A stretch of DNA of 64,000 bases from JAITWN01 sp034002745 (GTDB taxonomy: Bacteria; Pseudomonadota; Gammaproteobacteria; SZUA-140), in contig JAVEZY010000007.1 of assembly GCA_034002745.1 (NCBI GenBank), forward strand, positions 1 through 64,000. Direction: 5' to 3'. The translations under genes were made by a program, and so were the position numbers. How positions within the stretch are numbered: position 1 is the stretch's first letter; every line of letters begins with the position of its first letter. Below the pieces are notes generated by a model. It searched no databases and had not been told where the DNA came from. It saw only the letters and a list, made by a program, of their open reading frames with translations. This document shows positions 32,107 to 41,709 of the stretch, one piece after another.

Positions 32107-33339
32107 ATGTCACATCGTACCGCGACCATCCTCCTGGCGTTCATCGTCGCCGGCGTCGTGCTCGGCATCGCATCGGGCTGGTATTTCGGCCCAGCCATGG
32201 TGCAGGTCGAGTGGATCGGCAAGCTCTTCCTCGACGCGCTGAAGATGCTCATCGTGCCGCTGGTCGTCGCGGCATTGATCAGCGGCATCGCCGCGCTCGG
32301 GGACATCCGCCACCTCGGTCGCATCGGCAGCCTGACCATGGGCTACTTCATGGTCACCACGGCAATCGCGGTACTCATCGGCCTGTTCATGGCCAATCTC
32401 ATTCAGCCGGGCGCGGGCCTGGACTATGCGCCATCGGATGGCGAGGTCTCCAGCCTCGTCGCGGGACGGGGCGAGATCGGCTTCACCGACATCCTTCTTT
32501 CCCTGGTGAGTCCCAACCTGATCGCGTCGGCCGCGGAGATGGAGCTGATACCGCTGATCGTGTTCTCCATCTTTTTCGGCGCCGCGCTGACCACGCTTGG
32601 CGATGCCGGGCGACCGGTGATCGCGTTCTTCTCCGGCGTCAACGACGCCATGATGAAGCTGGTGATCTGGCTGATGTTCCTGGCGCCCATCGGCATCTTC
32701 GCCCTGGTCGCGTCCCGGCTCGGCAAGGCGGGTGGTGGCGATGCCTTCGCCGCGCAGCTGGCGGCGGTGGGCTGGCATGTCCTGACCGTGCTCGGCGGAC
32801 TGTTCGCGCACCTGCTGGTGCTGATTGCGATCCTGGTGTTCGTCGCCGGACGCGGTCTCGATTACATGCTCAATCTGATGCGTGCGCTGCTGACGGCGTT
32901 CGGCACGGCAAGCTCGTCGGCGACCATTCCGCTGACCATTGAATGCGTGCGGGAGAGCAATGTGGATGAGCGCGTGGCGCGGTTCACGATCCCGATCGGC
33001 GCAACCGTCAACATGAACGGGACGGCGCTCTACGAAGCGGCCGCGGCGCTGTTCATCGCCCAGGCCTATGGCATCGATCTGGGGCTGCAGGAACAGGTCA
33101 TTGTGTTCCTCACCGCGACGCTGGCTGCGATTGCGGCGGCGGGCATCCCGGAGGCCGGGCTGGTGACCATGGTGATCGTACTGAATGCGGTGGGTCTACC
33201 GCTGGAAGGCATCGGCCTGCTGCTCGCGGTGGACTGGTTTCTCGACCGCTTCCGCACTGCCATCAACGTCTGGAGCGATGCGGTCGGCGCCGCGGTGGTG
33301 GACCGCTGGCTGCGCGGAGGCGTGGGCTCCCGGGCATAG
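32107..33339 (+). CDS. Dicarboxylate/amino-acid:cation symporter (DAACS family)
   Basis: A 410-residue membrane protein with eight or more helices. The re-entrant loops are recognised as FGTASSSATIPLTIECVRES (serine-rich HP1 tip) and IPIGATVNMNGTALYEAAAA, which contains the NMNGT motif. HP2 is visible near ATLAAIAAAGIPEAGLVTMV. These features define the GltP/DctA/Glt_Ph-type fold, which imports glutamate, aspartate or C4-dicarboxylates with Na+ or H+. The substrate is not certain from sequence alone. It is convergent with ppiD, with 27 bases between stops. Confidence 0.92.
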   Translation: MSHRTATILLAFIVAGVVLGIASGWYFGPAMVQVEWIGKLFLDALKMLIVPLVVAALISGIAALGDIRHLGRIGSLTMGYFMVTTAIAVLIGLFMANLIQPGAGLDYAPSDGEVSSLVAGRGEIGFTDILLSLVSPNLIASAAEMELIPLIVFSIFFGAALTTLGDAGRPVIAFFSGVNDAMMKLVIWLMFLAPIGIFALVASRLGKAGGGDAFAAQLAAVGWHVLTVLGGLFAHLLVLIAILVFVAGRGLDYMLNLMRALLTAFGTASSSATIPLTIECVRESNVDERVARFTIPIGATVNMNGTALYEAAAALFIAQAYGIDLGLQEQVIVFLTATLAAIAAAGIPEAGLVTMVIVLNAVGLPLEGIGLLLAVDWFLDRFRTAINVWSDAVGAAVVDRWLRGGVGSRA

Positions 33340-33366
33340 CGATCCGCGGCGCGTTTCAACGATCCG

Positions 33367-35253
33367 CTAGAGCCGGTCCTCGTACACCCTGACTTCGCTG
33401 CGGTCCCGCAGTGATTCGATCACGCTCTGGATGATGAGCTGACCGCGGAGGTTGGCGATCGCATTGCGGTTCGCTGCCCGCTCTCCCGCCGGAACCGCCT
33501 GGGGATCGCCGTCGGTCACCTCGAGCAGAGCGATCACGGCAAGATCGCCGTCCGGCAAGGACACGCTCTCGATCGCCGGCGCCTCATCGGACGGACGCGG
33601 GATAGCGAACAGCGCATCGACAAGCATCGGATCAAGCTCCGCCTCATCACGACCCACGGTGCGGGGCGCATGCCATTCCGCGCCGTGCTCGCGTGCCAGC
33701 GCCTCGAGCGAGCCGCCCTCGCTCGCACGCCGCGCCAGTTCCTCGGCATCCCGGCGCGCCAGTTCGGCGATGGCTTCACGGCGTAGGGTTTCCTCGACGC
33801 GATCGCGCACTTCCGCCAGCGGCAGATAGCTGGCCGGCTGGCGATCGGCGATGCGCAGTACCACGGTCCGATCGTCCGCAAGCTCGATCAGCGGGCTGTT
33901 ATGGCCGGACTCGAGCACATCCGGAGAGAACGCTGCCTCGCGGAATGCCGGGTCCATGGCGATCCCCGTACCCTGCCGCTCGCTGAACGGACCGGCTTCC
34001 TGAATGGGCAGGCCGAGATTCTCCGCCGCAACCTCCAGCGTATCGGAATGTTCGAACGTCAAGTCGGCAAGCCGATCGGTGAGATCGAAGAACTGGGCTT
34101 CGGCGCGCATCTTGCGGTATTCGTCCTCGAGCATCGGCTGCACCTCCTCGAAGGAACGCACCGAACCTGGACGTACCTCGTCGAGGCGGATCAGGTGGAA
34201 ACCGAAGGGCGAACGCACCGGACCACTCACATCGCCGACGTTCATGGCGAATACGGCATCTTCGAAGGGGCCTACCATGGCGCCGCGCCCGAAGAGGCCC
34301 AGATCGCCACCGCTGCGCGCGGATCCGCTGTCGTCGGAGTGTTCGCGCGCCATGTCCTCGAACGACGCGCCGGCCTCGATGGCGGCAAGGACCTCTTCCG
34401 CCTCTGCGCGAGCGGCCTGTTCCGCCTCCTCATTGGCGGACGACGGAACCTCGATCAGGATGTGATGGGCACGTCGCTCCTCGCCAGTGGTGAACTCCGC
34501 CTTGCGCTCTTCGTAGAAGAGCCGCAGCGTCTCCTCGTCCACCGCGATGGACGACGCGGTTCCCCCCATCGACAGCTCCACGTAACGGACGGTGACGCGC
34601 TCGGGCACGGCATACTGCTCCCGATTCTGCTGGTAGTAGCTCTCGATACGGGCTTCGTCGATCTCCACGCGGGATTCATAGTCGGACGCAGGCAGGACAA
34701 GATAGGCGAAGCGGCGACGCTGCTCGATCAAGCCGAGGAGCGCATCGACTTCGGCGGCGGTGACGAACGCGGTGTCGGCGATACCGCCGAGGTACTGTTC
34801 CGTCATCAGGTCGCGACGCATGTCACCTTCGAACTGCGCAGCGCTCAGGCCTGCCGATGCGAGGACACGCTGATAGAGCTCGCGGTCGAAGCTGCCATCG
34901 CGCTGGAAATCGCCGATGGACTGGATGCGGGCCCCGACCACGGCATCGGGAACGCGGACGCCGGCATCCAGCGCCGCCCGGGTCAGGACTTCGCTGTTGA
35001 CGATCCTGTCGAGCACCTGCCGCTTGAGGTTCTCGTCGGCACTGGCGAAACGCCCGCGGGAGGCAAGTTCACGCTGGTACAAGTTCTGGTATTCGCCGAG
35101 CAGAACCTCGCGATCACCGATCCGGGCTACGGTGACGTCACGGCCCGTATCCAGATATTCATTGACCCCCCACAGGGCGAAGGGAATGATGATGATGATT
35201 ACGATGATCCAGGCGACTACGCCCTTGGCGTTATCACGGATGAACTTGAGCAT
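33367..35253 (-). CDS. ppiD: Periplasmic folding chaperone PpiD (SurA_N plus rotamase)
   Basis: A 628-residue protein anchored by one N-terminal helix (WIIVIIIIIPFALWGV, residues about 14-30). A SurA_N chaperone domain (about 35-190) and a parvulin-like PPIase domain (RRAHHILIEVPSSANEEAEQ and FGRGAMVGPFEDAVFAMNVG with SPFGFHLIRLD; about 260-360) are seen. The C-terminal region is typical of PpiD. It assists folding of outer-membrane and periplasmic proteins as they leave SecYEG. It lies next to tRNA-Asp, with lon beyond; hupB, the usual neighbour, is missing. Confidence 0.94.
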   Translation of the reverse strand: MLKFIRDNAKGVVAWIIVIIIIIPFALWGVNEYLDTGRDVTVARIGDREVLLGEYQNLYQRELASRGRFASADENLKRQVLDRIVNSEVLTRAALDAGVRVPDAVVGARIQSIGDFQRDGSFDRELYQRVLASAGLSAAQFEGDMRRDLMTEQYLGGIADTAFVTAAEVDALLGLIEQRRRFAYLVLPASDYESRVEIDEARIESYYQQNREQYAVPERVTVRYVELSMGGTASSIAVDEETLRLFYEERKAEFTTGEERRAHHILIEVPSSANEEAEQAARAEAEEVLAAIEAGASFEDMAREHSDDSGSARSGGDLGLFGRGAMVGPFEDAVFAMNVGDVSGPVRSPFGFHLIRLDEVRPGSVRSFEEVQPMLEDEYRKMRAEAQFFDLTDRLADLTFEHSDTLEVAAENLGLPIQEAGPFSERQGTGIAMDPAFREAAFSPDVLESGHNSPLIELADDRTVVLRIADRQPASYLPLAEVRDRVEETLRREAIAELARRDAEELARRASEGGSLEALAREHGAEWHAPRTVGRDEAELDPMLVDALFAIPRPSDEAPAIESVSLPDGDLAVIALLEVTDGDPQAVPAGERAANRNAIANLRGQLIIQSVIESLRDRSEVRVYEDRL

Positions 35254-35365
35254 GCTGGCTGGTCTTCCCGGAAACTGGCCTGCGGGCGGGCAATCGGGCG
35301 CAGGCGCACCCGATTTTCGTTTCGTGCGGATGCTCGATCAGAAGCACCAGCAGACTACTTGCGTA

Positions 35366-35442
35366 TGGCGGAGTGGACGGGACTCGAACCCGCGACCCCC
35401 GGCGTGACAGGCCGGTATTCTAACCAGCTGAACTACCACTCC
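35366..35442 (-). tRNA. tRNA-Asp (anticodon GTC)
   Basis: A 77-base cloverleaf with encoded CCA. Acceptor stem GGAGTGG, anticodon loop CTGTCAC and T-arm GGTTCGAGTCC. It is transcribed after tRNA-Val with a 9-base spacer. Confidence 0.96.
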
Positions 35443-35451
35443 TGAACTCTT

Positions 35452-35527
35452 TGGTGGGTGCTGAGGGGATCGAACCCCCGACATTCGCCTTGTAAGGGCG
35501 ACGCTCTCCCAGCTGAGCTAAGCACCC
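35452..35527 (-). tRNA. tRNA-Val (anticodon TAC)
   Basis: A 76-base cloverleaf with encoded CCA. Acceptor GGGTGCT/AGCACCC and loop CTTACAA with TAC. With tRNA-Asp it forms a Val-Asp pair as found upstream of ppiD in pseudomonads. Confidence 0.96.
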
Positions 35528-35577
35528 GGGAAACGATCGATGATACGACATCCCGAAGCACCGCGCCAGCGAGGCAC

Positions 35578-35607
35578 TTTATACCAACGGGTCCGTAACG
35601 GTGTCAA
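35578..35607 (-). promoter_or_regulatory. Sigma-70 promoter of the tRNA-Val/tRNA-Asp pair
   Basis: Minus strand -35 TTGACA (35602-35607), an 18-base spacer and -10 TATAAA (35578-35583). The hexamers are near-perfect. The promoter is about 50 bases upstream of the tRNA 5' end. Confidence 0.8.
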
Positions 35608-35664
35608 CAGCGAAGCGGAAACGGGCGGCTGCATTCACGCGCCCGCCCCGCTCATCCGACGAGA

Positions 35665-38118
35665 TCAGTGAGGTCTGACCGGACTCCCCTTGCGCGGCTT
35701 CTGCGGCTTCTTGCGGGAAACCATCTCCGCAGCCTCCCGGTCCTTGGTGTCGCTACCGTCCATCCGCGGCTGCGGCATGTGCTGCAAGGCCACCTCGAGC
35801 ACCTGATCGACCCACTTCACCGGACGAATATCCAGGCTCTGCTTGATGTTCTTCGGTATCTCCGCGAGGTCGCGCCGGTTCTCTTCCGGAATCAGTACGG
35901 TCTTGATACCGCCGCGGTGCGCCGCCAGCAGCTTTTCCTTCAGGCCGCCGATCGGCAGGACTTCGCCGCGCAAGGTGATCTCGCCGGTCATCGCCACGCT
36001 CGAGCGGACCGGTATCGAAGTCAGAGCCGACACCAGCGCGGTACACATTCCGATACCCGCGCTGGGACCGTCCTTGGGAATGGCGCCCTCGGGTACATGG
36101 ATGTGCGCGTCATGCTTCTGATGGAAATCCGGATCGAGCCCGAGCACGCTGGCACGGCTGCGCACCACGGTCATTGCCGCCTGCACGGACTCCTGCATCA
36201 CATGCCCGAGCTGACCGGTGATGGTCAGCTTGCCCTTGCCCGGCATCACCGCAGCTTCGATGGTGAGCAGCTCGCCGCCGACTTCCGTCCACGCCAGCCC
36301 GGTGACCTGGCCCACATGGTCCTGCGCCTCGGCGAGGCCGAAGCGGAAACGCTTCACTCCGAGATACTTCTGCAAGGTTCGCGAAGAGACGGTGACCGTT
36401 CCTTCGACCGGCTTCAGCTGTACCTGCTTCACCACCTTGCGACAGATCTTGGAAATCTCACGTTCCAGGTTGCGGACACCGGCCTCCCGCGTGTAATAGC
36501 GGATGATATCGCGCAGCACGCCGTCGCTGATCGAGATCTCCTTCTCGTCGAGACCATTGGCAGCAATCTGCTTGGGCACCAGATAGCGCCGCGCAATGTT
36601 GACCTTCTCGTCCTCGGTGTATCCGGACAGCCGAATGACTTCCATGCGATCGAGCAGCGGCGCCGGAATGTTCATGCTGTTGGCCGTGCACACGAACATC
36701 ACATCCGACAGGTCGTAGTCGACCTCGAGGTAATGATCGCTGAATGCGTTGTTCTGCTCCGGGTCGAGCACTTCGAGCAGCGCCGCCGCGGGATCGCCGC
36801 GGAAATCCATCGCCATCTTGTCGATCTCGTCGAGCAGGAACAGCGGATTGCGCGTACCCACCTTGGACAGGTTCTGGATGATCTTGCCCGGCATCGAACC
36901 GATGTAGGTACGCCGATGACCACGGATCTCGGCCTCATCGCGCACGCCGCCGAGCGACATGCGCACGAACTTGCGATTGGTCGCGCGCGCGATCGAGCGT
37001 CCGAGCGAGGTCTTTCCCACACCCGGCGGCCCGACCAGGCAAAGGATGGGGCCCTTCAGCTTGTCCACGCGCTGCTGTACCGCGAGATATTCGAGAATCC
37101 GCTCCTTGACCTTCTCCAGGCCATGGTGATCCTCCTCGAGCACCTGCTCTGCCACCTGAAGGTCGCGACTGATCTTGCTGCGCTTCTTCCACGGCATGGC
37201 AACCAGCCAGTCGATATAGTTGCGCACCACGGTCGCCTCGGCGGACATCGGCGACATCATCTTCAGCTTGTTCAGCTCGCTGAGCGCCTTCTTCTTGGCC
37301 TCGGCGTGCATGCCCGAACTCTCGATCTTGCGACCCAGCTCCTCCACCTCGTTCGGCACATCCTCGAGCTCACCCAGTTCCTTCTGGATGGCCTTCATCT
37401 GCTCGTTGAGGTAGTACTCGCGCTGGCTCTTCTCCATCTGCCGCTTGACGCGGCCGCGGACGCGCCGCTCGACCTGCAGCAGATCGATCTCGGTCTCCAT
37501 GATGCCCATGAGCCGCTCGAGGCGATCGCGCACGGTAAGCGCCTCCAGCAGTGACTGGCGCTCGTCCACCTTCAGCGCCATGTGCGCCGCGATCGTATCG
37601 GCGAGACGGCCGACATCATCGATGCTCGCCAGCGAGGACAGCACTTCTGGCGGAATCTTGTTGTTCAGCTTCACGTACTGATCGAACTGACCGAGCACCG
37701 AACGGCCAAGGACCTCGGATTCACGCTCGCTCACCGACTCGGAGGTCAAGTGCTCGATCTCGGCCATGAAGCGCGCATCGGACTCGGTGTAGCGCAGGAC
37801 ACGCGCGCGCTCCAGGCCCTCAACCAGCACCTTGACGGTGCCGTCCGGCAGCTTGAGCATCTGCAGGATGGTGGCCACCGTCCCGATCTCGTAGATGTCC
37901 GCGATCTCGGGATCGTCCATGGCGGCGCTGCGCTGCGCCACCAGCATGATTCGCTTGTCGCTCTCCATCGCCTGATCGAGGGCACGGATCGACTTCTCCC
38001 GTCCCACGAACAGCGGGATCACCATATGCGGATATACCACCACATCACGCAGGGGCAATACCGGGATGACCGCCTGCTCGCCGTCGACGATTTCAGCCGG
38101 ATGGTCTTGATCTGACAT
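35665..38118 (-). CDS. lon: ATP-dependent protease Lon
   Basis: An 817-residue protein from the ATG at 38118 (MSDQDHPAEIV), with GAGG eight bases upstream. The N-terminal substrate-binding domain starts IPVLPLRDVVVYPHMVIPLF. The AAA+ module has Walker A GPPGVGKTSLGRSIA and Walker B PLFLLDEIDKMAMDF. The C-terminal protease domain has the catalytic Ser in KDGPSAGIGMCTALVSALT and the Lys in LPIGGLKEKLLAAHRGGI. It degrades misfolded and short-lived regulatory proteins in the cytoplasm. It follows clpX in the classical tig-clpP-clpX-lon order. A heat-shock promoter could not be identified. Confidence 0.97.
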   Translation of the reverse strand: MSDQDHPAEIVDGEQAVIPVLPLRDVVVYPHMVIPLFVGREKSIRALDQAMESDKRIMLVAQRSAAMDDPEIADIYEIGTVATILQMLKLPDGTVKVLVEGLERARVLRYTESDARFMAEIEHLTSESVSERESEVLGRSVLGQFDQYVKLNNKIPPEVLSSLASIDDVGRLADTIAAHMALKVDERQSLLEALTVRDRLERLMGIMETEIDLLQVERRVRGRVKRQMEKSQREYYLNEQMKAIQKELGELEDVPNEVEELGRKIESSGMHAEAKKKALSELNKLKMMSPMSAEATVVRNYIDWLVAMPWKKRSKISRDLQVAEQVLEEDHHGLEKVKERILEYLAVQQRVDKLKGPILCLVGPPGVGKTSLGRSIARATNRKFVRMSLGGVRDEAEIRGHRRTYIGSMPGKIIQNLSKVGTRNPLFLLDEIDKMAMDFRGDPAAALLEVLDPEQNNAFSDHYLEVDYDLSDVMFVCTANSMNIPAPLLDRMEVIRLSGYTEDEKVNIARRYLVPKQIAANGLDEKEISISDGVLRDIIRYYTREAGVRNLEREISKICRKVVKQVQLKPVEGTVTVSSRTLQKYLGVKRFRFGLAEAQDHVGQVTGLAWTEVGGELLTIEAAVMPGKGKLTITGQLGHVMQESVQAAMTVVRSRASVLGLDPDFHQKHDAHIHVPEGAIPKDGPSAGIGMCTALVSALTSIPVRSSVAMTGEITLRGEVLPIGGLKEKLLAAHRGGIKTVLIPEENRRDLAEIPKNIKQSLDIRPVKWVDQVLEVALQHMPQPRMDGSDTKDREAAEMVSRKKPQKPRKGSPVRPH

Positions 38119-38240
38119 CACATATCCTCGTATGGCCTGACGGCGCGCGATTACGCGGATAACGCCGTCCTGGAGTGATGGGACATGGGGTCCGCCGCGC
38201 CGGAATTCAATCCGCGCCGCTGACGTTCGAGAGAAGGGAG

Positions 38241-38272
38241 GCCGGCGACCGCCGCTGTGCGGCGGCCCCGGC
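38241..38272 (-). terminator. Probable terminator after clpX
   Basis: A long GC-rich hairpin whose inner arms 38249-38255 and 38259-38265 are perfect, extended by outer GCCGG/CCGGC. It starts 11 bases after the clpX stop on the minus strand. The tail is C/T-rich and not a clean T-tract. Confidence 0.55.
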
Positions 38273-38283
38273 TACCCGGCGAC

Positions 38284-39552
38284 TCAGCGTGCCGCCTGAT
38301 CGCTGTTCTCGTAGATGAGGATGGGATCGGACTCGCCTTTGATCACGCTCTCGTCGATCACCACCTTGCTGACGTTCTCGATGGAAGGCAGCTCGTACAT
38401 GGTGTCGAGCAGCGTGTGCTCGAGGATCGAACGCAATCCGCGGGCACCGGTCTTGCGCTCCATCGCCTTGAGCGCAATCGCGCTCAAGGCATCCGGGCGG
38501 AACTCGAGTTCGCAGTTCTCCATCTCGAACAGGCGGGAGAACTGCTTGGTGATGGCATTCTTGGGCTCGGTCAGGATGCGCACCAGCGCCGCCTCGTCGA
38601 GTTCCTCCAGGGTCGCAATCACCGGCAGGCGACCGACGAACTCGGGAATGAGACCGAACTTGATCAGATCCTCGGGCTCCACGCCGTGCAGCCACTCGCC
38701 GACACCCTTGGTGTCTTCCTTGCTCTTCACCTCGGCAGAGAAGCCGATGCCACCGCGCTCGGAGCGGTCGCGAATGATGCGCTCCAGTCCGGAGAAGGCG
38801 CCACCGCAGATGAACAGGATGTTGGCGGTGTTGACCTGCAGGAACTCCTGCTGCGGATGCTTGCGCCCGCCCTGGGGCGGAACCGAGGCGATGGTGCCTT
38901 CGATCAGCTTGAGCAGCGCCTGCTGCACGCCCTCGCCGGAAACATCGCGGGTGATCGACGGATTGTCCGACTTGCGGGAAATCTTGTCGATCTCATCGAT
39001 GTACACGATGCCCTGCTGCGCCTTCTCGACGTCGTAGTCGCACTTCTGCAGCAGCTTCTGGATGATGTTCTCGACGTCCTCGCCAACGTACCCTGCCTCG
39101 GTGAGGGTGGTGGCGTCGGCGATGGTGAACGGCACGTTGAGCAGGCGCGCCAGCGTCTCCGCCAGCAGCGTCTTGCCCGAGCCCGTCGGACCGATCAGCA
39201 GGATGTTGCTCTTCGACAACTCGATGTCATCCTTGCGCACACCGAGTTCGAGACGCTTGTAGTGGTTGTAGACCGCGACCGACAGGATCTTCTTGGCGCG
39301 GGACTGGCCGACCACGTAATCATCGAGGATACGATTGATGTCGCGCGGCAGGGGCAGCTTGCTGCCCTTGATCGCCGAGGACTTCTCCTGCACCTCTTCG
39401 CGGATGATGTCGTTGCAGAGTTCGACACATTCGTCGCAGACGAACACCGACGGACCGGCGATCAGCTTGCGAACCTCATGCTGACTCTTACCGCAAAAGG
39501 AACAGTAGAGCAGCTTGTCGCCGTCACCGCCCTTGTGTCTGTCTTCGCTCAT
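38284..39552 (-). CDS. clpX: ATP-dependent Clp protease ATP-binding subunit ClpX
   Basis: A 422-residue AAA+ unfoldase. The N-terminal zinc domain reads LYCSFCGKSQHEVRKLIAGP then VFVCDECVELCNDII, with four cysteines. Walker A is GPTGSGKTLLAETLA and Walker B is GIVYIDEIDKI. The ClpP-binding IGF loop is visible as GIGFSAEVKSKE. The C-terminal sensor-2 domain follows. It feeds tagged substrates into ClpP. It lies 69 bases after clpP. Confidence 0.97.
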   Translation of the reverse strand: MSEDRHKGGDGDKLLYCSFCGKSQHEVRKLIAGPSVFVCDECVELCNDIIREEVQEKSSAIKGSKLPLPRDINRILDDYVVGQSRAKKILSVAVYNHYKRLELGVRKDDIELSKSNILLIGPTGSGKTLLAETLARLLNVPFTIADATTLTEAGYVGEDVENIIQKLLQKCDYDVEKAQQGIVYIDEIDKISRKSDNPSITRDVSGEGVQQALLKLIEGTIASVPPQGGRKHPQQEFLQVNTANILFICGGAFSGLERIIRDRSERGGIGFSAEVKSKEDTKGVGEWLHGVEPEDLIKFGLIPEFVGRLPVIATLEELDEAALVRILTEPKNAITKQFSRLFEMENCELEFRPDALSAIALKAMERKTGARGLRSILEHTLLDTMYELPSIENVSKVVIDESVIKGESDPILIYENSDQAAR

Positions 39553-39621
39553 AGGCCACCCCGCTGTCGTGCTGTAATGAAAGTTCGGATCCCGGACATG
39601 CCGCGTCCGGTCCGGTCGCCG

Positions 39622-40224
39622 TCAGGCCGCGACCTGCCGACGCTCCAGCACCTTGTCTATCAGACCATAGCTGACCGCTTCCGTTCCGGACATGAAGAAA
39701 TCACGGTCCGTATCATCCTTGATTCTATCAATGGGCTGACCTGTGTGTCGGGCGAGAATGTCGTTGAGCCGGTCGCGTACGCGCAGGATCTCGCGGGCGT
39801 GGATATCGATATCGGTCGCCTGACCCTGGAAGCCGCCAAGCGGCTGATGGATCATCATGCGCGCATGGGGCAGGCAATAGCGCTTGCCGGCGGCACCGCC
39901 CGCAAGCAGCAGCGCCCCCATGCTGGCCGCCTGCCCGATGCACATCGTGCTCACGTCGGGCTTCACGAACTGCATGGTGTCATAGATCGACAGGCCGGCA
40001 CTGACCGAACCACCCGGGGAATTGATGTAGAGATGTATGTCCTTGTCCGGATTCTCTGATTCGAGGAACAGGATCTGCGCCACGATCAGGTTGGCCATGT
40101 GATCCTCGACCGGACCCACCATGAAGATAACCCTCTCCTTCAGCAGGCGGGAATAGATGTCGTAGGCCCGCTCACCCCTGGCGGTCTGCTCGACGACCAT
40201 CGGAACCAGATTCATACTCATCAT
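39622..40224 (-). CDS. clpP: ATP-dependent Clp protease proteolytic subunit ClpP
   Basis: A 200-residue serine protease subunit. Catalytic Ser is in GQAASMGALLLAGG, His in ARMMIHQPLGGFQG and Asp in DRIKDDTDRDFFMS. The start may be 40224 or one of the next two Met codons (MMSMNLVPMVVEQTARGERA); the short propeptide before the ALVPMV-like start is typical. It forms a double heptamer and works with ClpX, encoded immediately downstream. Confidence 0.97.
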   Translation of the reverse strand: MMSMNLVPMVVEQTARGERAYDIYSRLLKERVIFMVGPVEDHMANLIVAQILFLESENPDKDIHLYINSPGGSVSAGLSIYDTMQFVKPDVSTMCIGQAASMGALLLAGGAAGKRYCLPHARMMIHQPLGGFQGQATDIDIHAREILRVRDRLNDILARHTGQPIDRIKDDTDRDFFMSGTEAVSYGLIDKVLERRQVAA

Positions 40225-40301
40225 AGCTATAAGTGATCCTTAATCTCGAGCGGTAACGTAGCTATCGGTCGCCGGGTTTGTCGCTTTAGCGGGCGTTCGG
40301 A

Positions 40302-40323
40302 AATCGGGCCTGCAGGCCCGATT
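40302..40323 (-). terminator. Probable terminator after tig
   Basis: Perfect 9-bp arms AATCGGGCC/GGCCCGATT with a 4-base loop, 66 bases after the tig stop. The minus-strand tail reads TTTCCG, a short T run. Confidence 0.5.
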
Positions 40324-40389
40324 CAGTCTTCCCGCCACTTCGGCACGATTGTAACCCGTTGCGGTCAGGATGGCACCGGCGGCCGCGGT

Positions 40390-41709
40390 TCAGCGACCGT
40401 TGCGACCCTGCCGCTCCTTGAGCAGCGTGGAGAAATCGGTCGGCTCGTCCTCGACCCTGGCCTTCGATACCATCCAGTCCACCACCTGCTCCTCGATGAC
40501 CAGATGCTCGACATTGGCGAGACGGCTGCGGTCGCTGTAGTACCAGCTCCTCACCTCGTCCGGATTCTCGTAACCCGCGGCAATCCCATCGACGCGCTGG
40601 CGCACCTGGTCGGGAGCCGCCTTGAAGTGCTCCTGCCGGGCAATCTCGGCGACCAGCAGACCGAGCGCAACACGGCGCTTCGCCTGCTCTTCGAAGGCGG
40701 TCGGATCGACGTTGATCGCCGACTCCGGCACCCCCTGGCGTCGGAGCATGTCGCGCGCCTGTCCGGCGAGCATGTTCATTTCGGACTGGACCTGCGACTT
40801 GGGCAGTTCAACGGTCTGTCCCGCATGCAGGGCATCGAGTGCCTGGCGGCGGACGCGGTCGCGAATCGCCTCATCCATCTCATCCTGCATGGTCTTGCGC
40901 AGCTCGGCGCGCATCGCTTCCAGCGTCCCGTCCGCGACGTCGAAACTGCGGATGAAGTCCTCGGTGACCTCGGCCGGCATCAACTCGGCCACCTCGTGGA
41001 CGGTGATCTCGAACTGGGCCTGCTTTCCGGCGACCGTCTGGACGTGATAGTCATCCGGGAAACGGACGTCCACCGTGCGCTGCTCGCCGGCCGTGGCGCC
41101 GATCAGTCCGTCCTCGAAGCCCGCGATGAACTGCCCCGCGCCGATCATGAGCGGCACCTTCTCGCCACGGTTGCCGGAGAATTCCTCGCCGTCGATACGG
41201 CCGACGAAGTCGATGATCAGGCGGTCATCCTTCGCCGCCGCCCGGTCCACCGCCTGCCATTCGCCGCGCTGGCGACGCAGGTTGTCCAGCATGCGATCGA
41301 CGTCTTCCTCGGTGATTTCGGCCGCCGGACGCTTGATGACCACATCGTCCATCGGCTTGAGATCGATCTTGCCCAGGACCTCGAACTCGGCCTCGTACTC
41401 GAGGTCGCTGCCCGGCTCGAAGGCGTTCAACCTGAAGCGCGGCGCGCCGACAACCGGCAACTGCTCGCGATTCACCGCCTCGTAGAACGAACGGCGCGTG
41501 ACCTCATCGACCACTTCCCGGCGGACTTCGGGCCCATAGCGGCTCTCGATGACCTTGATCGGCACCTTGCCGGGCCGGAAACCCTTGAGACGCACGGTGC
41601 GCGTCAGATTCTTCAGGCGGCTCGCCACTTCGGTGTCGATCCGTTCGGCGGGTATGGACACCTTCATCCGGCGTTCCAGTCCCTCGATGGTTTCCAGCGA
41701 AACCTGCAT
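40390..41709 (-). CDS. tig: Trigger factor
   Basis: A 439-residue ribosome-associated chaperone and prolyl isomerase. The N-terminal ribosome-binding signature is GFRPGKVPIKVIESRYG. The FKBP-like PPIase domain (about residues 150-240) begins with AAKDDRLIIDFVGRIDGEEF and ends VTVHEVAELMPAE. A long helical C-terminal chaperone domain follows. The protein lies first in the tig-clpP-clpX-lon series. A near-consensus -10 is found upstream. Confidence 0.96.
   Translation of the reverse strand: MQVSLETIEGLERRMKVSIPAERIDTEVASRLKNLTRTVRLKGFRPGKVPIKVIESRYGPEVRREVVDEVTRRSFYEAVNREQLPVVGAPRFRLNAFEPGSDLEYEAEFEVLGKIDLKPMDDVVIKRPAAEITEEDVDRMLDNLRRQRGEWQAVDRAAAKDDRLIIDFVGRIDGEEFSGNRGEKVPLMIGAGQFIAGFEDGLIGATAGEQRTVDVRFPDDYHVQTVAGKQAQFEITVHEVAELMPAEVTEDFIRSFDVADGTLEAMRAELRKTMQDEMDEAIRDRVRRQALDALHAGQTVELPKSQVQSEMNMLAGQARDMLRRQGVPESAINVDPTAFEEQAKRRVALGLLVAEIARQEHFKAAPDQVRQRVDGIAAGYENPDEVRSWYYSDRSRLANVEHLVIEEQVVDWMVSKARVEDEPTDFSTLLKERQGRNGR

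Noticed and set aside
33901..37554. Long plus-strand frames opposite ppiD and lon
   Set aside because: Antisense to strongly supported genes.
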